Below, piece by piece: positions 58,905 to 64,000 of a stretch of DNA of 64,000 nucleotides. A program made the translations under genes and the position numbers. This DNA is from Candidatus Hadersleviella danica (GTDB lineage Bacteria > Chloroflexota > Anaerolineae > Promineifilales > Promineifilaceae), in contig JADJSZ010000012.1 of NCBI GenBank assembly GCA_016711405.1, positions 1-64,000 on the forward strand, read 5' to 3'. Each line of letters opens with the position of its first letter. Position 1 is the first letter of the stretch. The notes beneath the pieces were generated by a model, which did not search any database, was not told the DNA's origin, and was given only the letters and a program-made list of their open reading frames with translations.

Positions 58905-60794
58905 ATGAACAAAAACGAGTTCGATTGGCAATTTGAGGATACTCGCGAGGTTCGCACGGCCGGCCATGCACCCCTTCTCGAGGCGTATTGGTGGTGGCTG
59001 GCCGCCTTGCTGGCCGTGGGAGCCATTTTGTCGCTTTGGCTTTACCTCGAACACCGCCTTGAACAAGAGCAAATTGCCCTGCGCCAATACCTGCAACGCC
59101 AAATTTCGTTGCAACACCGCGCTTTTGTGGCTGGGGATGGCGAGCTTTTCTACGATAGCCTGACCAACTCGCCCCCCCTTCGCGCCGCCCAACTGTGGCC
59201 CATCAACCGCGAAGCGTGGCAAGCGGGCCTAACCGTAACGGCCGTGGAGCAAATTGGGCAGAGCTTGGCCGTGGTCAGTGCCGAGTGGACAACGGCCGAC
59301 GGGCAAACCTACCAACGCCTCCTCTTCTACGAACAAACCCCCGTGGGCTTGCGCCAGCGAGCCAGCCCCACCGCCTTTTGGGGCACGCCCACAACCACCA
59401 CCACTCCGTGGGGCACTCTCACCCTTTATGAGGTGGATGAGGTGTGGCGGGATGATTTTGCGCGGCAAATTAGCACCACGGCCGATTACCTCTGCGGCAC
59501 AACTTGCCCCCCGCTCAACGTCATTATCGCCCCCGATTTTGGCGACACGGCCGCCCCGCAAACCATCCTCTCGCCCTCCCCCCGCCTTATTGCGCTGGAT
59601 AGCGATGGCCAGCCCAGTTTGCTCTACTGGCAACTCCTCCTCACCCAACTGAAAGCGTATTACGCTCCCGCTCCCTTGCGCTTTGCCGTGCCCTCCGCCC
59701 AAATTTCGGCCTACACCGAGCTGGCCAAGCTCTTCGCCGAGCAAAACCCCCTTCGGCCGCTCACCGTCGAAATCGTTCCCCTCGAGAGCTTGCCGCCCGA
59801 ACCCGCCGACTGGGTGGGGCTGGTAGATGGCGCGGCCGTGGCACCCACTGAGGCGATGTTGGCCGCTGGGCTGGTGCGCGATTTAACCGATTACGTGAAT
59901 AGTGACCCCGCTTTTGATGCCAGCGACTTTTACGAGCAAATCTGGCTGGCGGGCTGGTGGCGCGGCCGAATGTGGTTCCTGCCCCAAACGGCCGAGATGC
60001 CCATCATTTATTACGACCCCGTGGCTTACCGCGACCTCGGCCGTGCCGCGCCCACGGCGGGCTGGACATGGGCACAATTGCAAGCGGATTCGGCCGCTTT
60101 GGCCGCTGGCCCCTCGGGCTGGGGGATGGCCGACCCCAACCAAAACCTGCTCTTTGCCTACGCCTACCACCAAGGGCAAACCTGCCCCGACACGCCCACG
60201 GTGCGCTGTACCATGCGCCTGCGCGAGGGCGAAGCCACGGCCGCGCTCGCTTTTTACCAACAAATGGCCAGCCAAATGCCCCACATGGCTCCGCTCAACC
60301 CCATCGAGCGGGAAAATTGGCTCTTCACCCTCACCTCGCCGTCCAGCAATGGGGTCTCGCTCTGGGTGAGCAAACCTGTGGAGTATGAAAATCATTTTCA
60401 ACAGCGTTCGGCGGGGGTGGTGGCCTTCCCCGGCTCGGCCGAATTTGGTGGGGTAACGCCGTTGTGGGTACAGGGCAACTTTATCAGTGCCACCAGCGGC
60501 CAGCCACTTGAAATGTGGGCATGGCTCCGCTTTCTGAGCGACCACTACCCCGTCCGCACGGCGCGGTTGATTCCCAGTCGGCCGTCGGTGGCCACGCGCA
60601 CGGGCTTTTGGGCCAGCCTGCCCGACCCATTGGAAGAGGCGATGCGGGCTGGCTTTCCCTTTGCCCGCCCTATCCTCATTGAGGAGCAGAGCTATTTTCT
60701 GCCCGAGCAACTGGAAGCGATCTACCAAAACGAACGCACCCCTGCCGAGGGGGTCAATCTACTACGGCCAAGGGTGCGCTGGTTTGGGCAATGA
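58905..60794 (+). CDS. Membrane-anchored protein with solute-binding-protein-like domain
   Basis: 629 residues. A single transmembrane helix at about residues 30-48 (WWLAALLAVGAILSLWLYL) follows a charged cytoplasmic N terminus. Residues ~60-240 form an uncharacterised domain. Residues ~250-629 resemble ABC sugar-binding proteins (type 2 periplasmic fold): LRDLTDYVNSDPAFDASDFYEQIWLAG, WFLPQTAEMPIIYYDPVAYRDLG, WAQLQADSAAL, then GNFISATSGQPLEMWAWLRFL. It probably senses or captures a ligand at the outer face. There is no transporter gene nearby, so a sensory or receptor role is possible. Confidence 0.7.
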   Translation: MNKNEFDWQFEDTREVRTAGHAPLLEAYWWWLAALLAVGAILSLWLYLEHRLEQEQIALRQYLQRQISLQHRAFVAGDGELFYDSLTNSPPLRAAQLWPINREAWQAGLTVTAVEQIGQSLAVVSAEWTTADGQTYQRLLFYEQTPVGLRQRASPTAFWGTPTTTTTPWGTLTLYEVDEVWRDDFARQISTTADYLCGTTCPPLNVIIAPDFGDTAAPQTILSPSPRLIALDSDGQPSLLYWQLLLTQLKAYYAPAPLRFAVPSAQISAYTELAKLFAEQNPLRPLTVEIVPLESLPPEPADWVGLVDGAAVAPTEAMLAAGLVRDLTDYVNSDPAFDASDFYEQIWLAGWWRGRMWFLPQTAEMPIIYYDPVAYRDLGRAAPTAGWTWAQLQADSAALAAGPSGWGMADPNQNLLFAYAYHQGQTCPDTPTVRCTMRLREGEATAALAFYQQMASQMPHMAPLNPIERENWLFTLTSPSSNGVSLWVSKPVEYENHFQQRSAGVVAFPGSAEFGGVTPLWVQGNFISATSGQPLEMWAWLRFLSDHYPVRTARLIPSRPSVATRTGFWASLPDPLEEAMRAGFPFARPILIEEQSYFLPEQLEAIYQNERTPAEGVNLLRPRVRWFGQ

Positions 60795-60843
60795 GGCGCA
60801 CCAAATCGTTGTTCGTAGTCGCCATTGTAACCCGCGTCGCCTA

Positions 60844-61080
60844 GGATAGAGCAGGCAGAGGGGAGATAGAGTGTAGAGATAGAGATAGAGGGTCTCTTTG
60901 TTAGCCGAATAAACACGTTTCCCTTTTTTGTGGGAGGCTGCTTTTTTTGGGAGAAAAAAGGAGAAAAAAATTTTTTTTTTTTTTTTCCTCCCCTCTCTCC
61001 CCTCTTTACCAACTTTTCATCCTAAGTATGTGACCACTCTCATACCCCACTATCTCTATCTCCTGTCTCTATCTCTGCCC
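60844..61080. repeat. Family C hairpin, copy C7, and a T homopolymer
   Basis: GATAGAGTGTAGAGATAGAG at 60868-60887 is opposed by CTATCTCTATCTCCTGTCTC at 61050-61070. Between them is a purine/pyrimidine stretch with AAAAAAA (60964-60970) and about 16 T (60971-60986), which is error-prone. No gene in 60795-61109. Confidence 0.6.
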
Positions 61081-61109
61081 CTAATTATCAACATGGTGAG
61101 GAACACGCT

Positions 61110-62315
61110 ATGAACAGTAGACGAAAAACGGCCGCGCCGCGTGCCCCGCTGTGGCGCGATGTGCCCGATGAGCAATGGTTTGATTGGCGTTGGCAACTGA
61201 GCCAGCGCATCAACAGTGTGGCGGAGTTGGGGCAGGTGGTGGAGCTGACGGCCGCTGAAACCCATGCCCTGCGCCAGCAAGGGCTGTTTCGGGTGGACAT
61301 CACCCCCTATTTTGCCAGCCTGATACGGCCGAACGACCCCACCTGCCCCATTCGGCGGCAGGTGATTCCTGTGGCGGCCGAGATGGAAAGCTTTGCGGGC
61401 ATGATGAGCGACTCGCTCGGCGAAGAGGCGGATTCTCCCGTGCGCGGCCTTGTCCACCGCTACCCCGACCGAGTGCTAATGCTGGTGACGACCCAGTGCG
61501 CCAGCTACTGCCGTTATTGCACTCGCAGTCGCATTGTGGGCGACCCCACCCACAATTTCAGCCAGCGCGATTTCGAGGCGCAGATTGCTTATATCGCCAG
61601 CCACCCCGAGGTGCGCGATGTGTTGCTCTCGGGGGGCGACCCGCTCATTTTGCCGCTCAAATTGTTGGATTCGCTCCTCGGCCGCTTGCGAGCCATTCCC
61701 CATGTGGAAATTATCCGCATGAGCACCCGCTTGCCCGTCTTTTTGCCGATGATGGTCACGGCCGAGTTGTGCGAGGTGCTGGCCAAGCACCACCCCTTTT
61801 GGCTGAACATTCATGTGAACCACCCGCAGGAGATTACGGCCGAACTCTCGGCCGCGTGTGATAGGCTCTCGCGGGCGGGTATTCCGCTGGGCAACCAATC
61901 GGTTTTGCTGGCGGGGGTGAACGATTGCGTTCACGTCCAACGCCAACTGGTGCATGAATTGGTGCAGATGCGGGTGCGGCCGTATTACCTTTACCAATGC
62001 GATTTGGTGACGGGGGCAGGGCATTTCCGCACCCCTGTAGGCAAAGGCATTGAAATTATGGAGAGTTTGCGCGGCCATACTTCGGGCTACGCCGTGCCAA
62101 CTTTTGTGGTGGATGGCCCCAAGGGAGAGGGAAAAATCCCGCTCATGCCCAACTATCTCATGTCGTATTCAGCGCATAAGGTGGTTCTTCGCAACTATGA
62201 GGGCAACCTGACTGTTTACGAAGAGCCGCCCAACTATGAATCGGCGTGTGCGAATGGCTCCTGCCCTGAGTGTGCGCCCCAGCTCGGCCGTGGGGTGGCG
62301 GGGTTGATGGGGTGA
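61110..62315 (+). CDS. KamA-family radical SAM lysine 2,3-aminomutase-like enzyme
   Basis: 401 residues. Radical SAM cluster motif CASYCRYCTRSR (C-x3-C-x2-C), LSGGDPLIL, IIRMSTRLPVFLP, NHPQEIT and a PLP-lysine segment GEGKIPLMPNYL. The C-terminal CANGSCPEC cysteine motif is zinc-like, as in clostridial aminomutase. The family includes lysine 2,3-aminomutase and glutamate 2,3-aminomutase. Beta-lysine for osmoprotection (N-acetyl-beta-lysine) is a possible role, but the partner acetyltransferase is not adjacent. Confidence 0.88.
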   Translation: MNSRRKTAAPRAPLWRDVPDEQWFDWRWQLSQRINSVAELGQVVELTAAETHALRQQGLFRVDITPYFASLIRPNDPTCPIRRQVIPVAAEMESFAGMMSDSLGEEADSPVRGLVHRYPDRVLMLVTTQCASYCRYCTRSRIVGDPTHNFSQRDFEAQIAYIASHPEVRDVLLSGGDPLILPLKLLDSLLGRLRAIPHVEIIRMSTRLPVFLPMMVTAELCEVLAKHHPFWLNIHVNHPQEITAELSAACDRLSRAGIPLGNQSVLLAGVNDCVHVQRQLVHELVQMRVRPYYLYQCDLVTGAGHFRTPVGKGIEIMESLRGHTSGYAVPTFVVDGPKGEGKIPLMPNYLMSYSAHKVVLRNYEGNLTVYEEPPNYESACANGSCPECAPQLGRGVAGLMG

Positions 62316-62323
62316 CGATTGAA

Positions 62324-62398
62324 AGTACGAATTACGAAGTACGAATTACGGCATCTTTCGAGTAATTTCGTACTTCGTACTTTGTACTTCGTACTTTT
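62324..62398. repeat. Family H hairpin repeat
   Basis: AAGTACGAATTACGAAGTAC units opposite GTACTTCGTACTTTGTACTT, with ATTTCG between, in the convergent spacer after the KamA gene. Confidence 0.75.
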
Positions 62399-62401
62399 TC
62401 C

Positions 62402-62767
62402 CTAATCCAGCGCTTGCCGCAAGCGGGTGGCGAGGCTGACGAGTTGGTGGAAGCTGACGGGTTTGGTGAGGGCGAAGTCGGCTTGGTCGTGGAGCCAGCC
62501 TGAGAGGACGGCATCGGCGCTGACGATGACGACTTGGGTGTGGCGCAGGTGGTCGGCCGTGCGGATATAGCGCAGGAGTTCTTCGCCAGAGACATAGGGC
62601 AGGTGTAAATCGAGGGCGACCACGGCCGGGCTTGTTTGCGCCAGTTTGGCTTGCCCCTCACGGCCGTCGGCGGCCGTTTGCACATCAAACCCAGCCTCGT
62701 GCAATGCCTTGGCAAAAATCGTCGCTAAAGAGGGTTCGTCTTCGATGATGAGGGCGGATAGTTTCAT
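62402..62767 (-). CDS. Single-domain response regulator
   Basis: 121 residues from MKLSALIIEDEPSLATIF at 62767. Receiver only: acidic pair EDE, phospho-acceptor Asp in VVALDLHLP, VSADA and ALTKPVSFHQL. No output domain, so it would act by protein contact (CheY-like or phosphorelay). No kinase is directly adjacent. Transcribed after argJ on the same strand, separated by a family J hairpin. Confidence 0.9.
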   Translation of the reverse strand: MKLSALIIEDEPSLATIFAKALHEAGFDVQTAADGREGQAKLAQTSPAVVALDLHLPYVSGEELLRYIRTADHLRHTQVVIVSADAVLSGWLHDQADFALTKPVSFHQLVSLATRLRQALD

Positions 62768-62796
62768 GGGCTTCACCAAGGGTGAGGAGGTGTAGG

Positions 62797-62878
62797 GGTA
62801 TATTGGTTTATTGGTGTATTGGTGTAGTGGTGTATTGCAATAGACCACTACACCAATAGACCTATACACCAATAAACC
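62797..62878. repeat. Family J hairpin repeat, copy J5
   Basis: TATTGGTTTATTGGTGTATTGG opposite ACCACTACACCAATAGACC and TACACCAATAAACC. The fullest hairpin of family J, between argJ and the response regulator. Confidence 0.82.
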
Positions 62879-62885
62879 ACCTCGT

Positions 62886-64000
62886 TTAGGTGCGGTAGTC
62901 GGCATTAATGGTCACATACTCATGGGTGAGGTCACACGTCCAGACGGTGTCGCTGGCCAGCCCTTCGGCGAAGGAGAGCCAGACGATGATTTCGGGTTGG
63001 GCGAAGATGTCGGCCGCGTCCGCTTCGGCGTAGGCGGTGGGGGTGCCATTTTCGAGCAGAGTGAGCCACGTTTGCCCATCAGAGCTGACGCGCAATGTCG
63101 TTTGGCGTTGGTCAAAGGGGACACCCGCCCGCCCTGCGGCCGCAAATATGCGCCCCCAATTGGGGTCGCTCCCCGCAAAAGCTGTTTTGACCAGCGGCGA
63201 GGTGGCGATTGTGTTGGCGATTTGGTGTGCGTCCGTTTTGGTGCGCGTGCCGTCTACCCGTAACTCAATCAGTTTGGTCGCCCCTTCCCCATCGCGCACA
63301 ATGAGTTTGGCCAATGTTTGGCACAAATCGGTGAGTGCCGCGCTAAAGAGGGCTAAATCGCTCCCTTCAACCCATTGGTGGCGGTCTATTTTGGCCCCGC
63401 TGGCCCCATTGGCGAGGAGGAGGACGGTGTCGTTGGTGCTGGTGTCGCCATCAACCGAGATGCGGTTGAAGCTGGCTTCCACGGCCGCTGTCAACATCCC
63501 TTGCAACACGTCGGGGTCAACGGCCGCGTCGGTGGTGAGCACGCTGAGCATGGTGGCCATGTTGGGGTGGATCATGCCTGCGCCTTTGGCCATGCCGCCA
63601 ATGGTGACAGTGCCACCCGAGAGGGGAACTTGCACGGCCGCTTGCTTGATGAAGGTGTCGGTGGTGCAGATGGCTTCGGCCGCTTGTTGGCCGTTCTCGC
63701 GGCCGAGTTGTGCGGCGGCTGAGGCAATGCCGTTGGCCAGTTTATCCATCGGCAAAGGCACTCCGATGACCCCTGTGGAGAGGACTAAAATCTGTTGGGG
63801 GGAGCAGGCGAGAGCCTCGGCCGCGAGTTGTTGCATGTGGCGGGCATCGGCCAGCCCTTGTTCGCCCGTGCAAGCGTTGGCGTTGCCGGCGTTGGTGACG
63901 ACGGCGCGGAGCAAAACGCGATTGACCTGCAAGGTTTCTTTATCCACCAGCACGGGAGCGGCGGCGACTTGGTTTTTGGTGAATACGCCTGCGGCCGTGC
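62886..64000 (-). CDS. argJ: Bifunctional ornithine acetyltransferase/N-acetylglutamate synthase (5' end beyond window)
   Basis: The frame runs off the right edge; about 371 residues are visible. GGMAKGAGMIHPNMATMLSVLTTDA contains the self-cleavage Ala-Thr site that generates alpha and beta subunits; VDGDTSTNDTVLLLANG and SDPNWGRIFAAAGRAG are also conserved. It recycles the acetyl group from N-acetylornithine to glutamate. With argC, argB, argD and the stand-alone GNAT synthase at 14269 it completes the cyclic acetylated pathway to ornithine, though it lies 45 kb from that operon. argF and argH are not in the window. Confidence 0.94.
   Translation of the reverse strand, partial: TAAGVFTKNQVAAAPVLVDKETLQVNRVLLRAVVTNAGNANACTGEQGLADARHMQQLAAEALACSPQQILVLSTGVIGVPLPMDKLANGIASAAAQLGRENGQQAAEAICTTDTFIKQAAVQVPLSGGTVTIGGMAKGAGMIHPNMATMLSVLTTDAAVDPDVLQGMLTAAVEASFNRISVDGDTSTNDTVLLLANGASGAKIDRHQWVEGSDLALFSAALTDLCQTLAKLIVRDGEGATKLIELRVDGTRTKTDAHQIANTIATSPLVKTAFAGSDPNWGRIFAAAGRAGVPFDQRQTTLRVSSDGQTWLTLLENGTPTAYAEADAADIFAQPEIIVWLSFAEGLASDTVWTCDLTHEYVTINADYRT

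Overview
The window looks like a chromosomal segment of an uncultured, GC-rich bacterium, most likely Chloroflexota (Anaerolineae-like). The basis is indirect: Thr/Pro-rich lipoproteins, a beta-helix surface protein ending in an IYLPLV-type tail, large NB-ARC/TPR regulators, ribonuclease J, and a mix of Shine-Dalgarno-led and leaderless genes. CGGCCG is strikingly over-represented (ten copies in 2221-3180), comparable in kind to the cyanobacterial HIP1 palindrome.

Layout. 1-8.5 kb: surface beta-helix protein, coaX, tmRNA, a hydrolase/cNMP fusion, tRNA-Ser(CGA), a lipoprotein and thioredoxin. 8.6-12 kb: a pdhABC-like 2-oxoacid dehydrogenase operon on the minus strand. 12.6-18.4 kb: an arginine operon (leader, argC, argB, argD, an N-acetylglutamate synthase, argG) on the minus strand; argJ is cut by the right edge at 62.9 kb. 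18.4-25 kb: secreted amylase, STAND/TPR regulator, NrtR-like Nudix regulator. 25-30 kb: ECF sigma, zinc anti-sigma, ATE-like transferase, class III CoA transferase, gamma-carbonic anhydrase, C26 glutamine hydrolase, rplS. 30-40 kb: yebC, mutS, chrA, sugar epimerase, rimI, pfkA, methyltransferase, LysM lipoprotein. 41-47 kb: two paralogous TRAP binding proteins, a zinc-ribbon protein, a Fur/Zur regulator with a metal ABC transporter. 47-52 kb: TPR-like membrane protein, PP2C phosphatase, rnj, M23 lipoprotein. 51.7-58.8 kb: a signalling operon (LMW phosphatase, Pat-like acetyltransferase, PAS-cyclase, PAS-GAF kinase, OmpR regulator). 58.9-64 kb: a membrane-anchored binding-protein-like protein, a KamA-family radical SAM enzyme, a response regulator, argJ.

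Two things stand out. First, upstream of argC there is what reads as a ribosome-mediated attenuator: a 29-codon leader with an Arg-rich stretch (RLRRR), then four mutually complementary segments that can form a 1:2 hairpin, a 2:3 antiterminator or a 3:4 terminator with a U tract. Second, nearly every spacer, including spacers inside operons, is filled by hairpin elements built from reiterated 7-14 base units. There are at least a dozen families, here lettered A to O. They supply stop codons and C-terminal tails to the preceding genes, abut start codons that lack a Shine-Dalgarno sequence (often after CTCCCC), and occur in frame inside two genes. One family is a ~130-bp element with GGCATGGTTCA terminal inverted repeats, present four times; two copies flank the tmRNA gene.

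Sequence quality is uneven. Poly-G blocks at 13947-14090, 31152-31495 and 50370-50396 look artefactual. Five conserved genes (argG, amylase, C26 hydrolase, mutS, histidine kinase) carry single-base frameshifts, which are most simply read as consensus errors.
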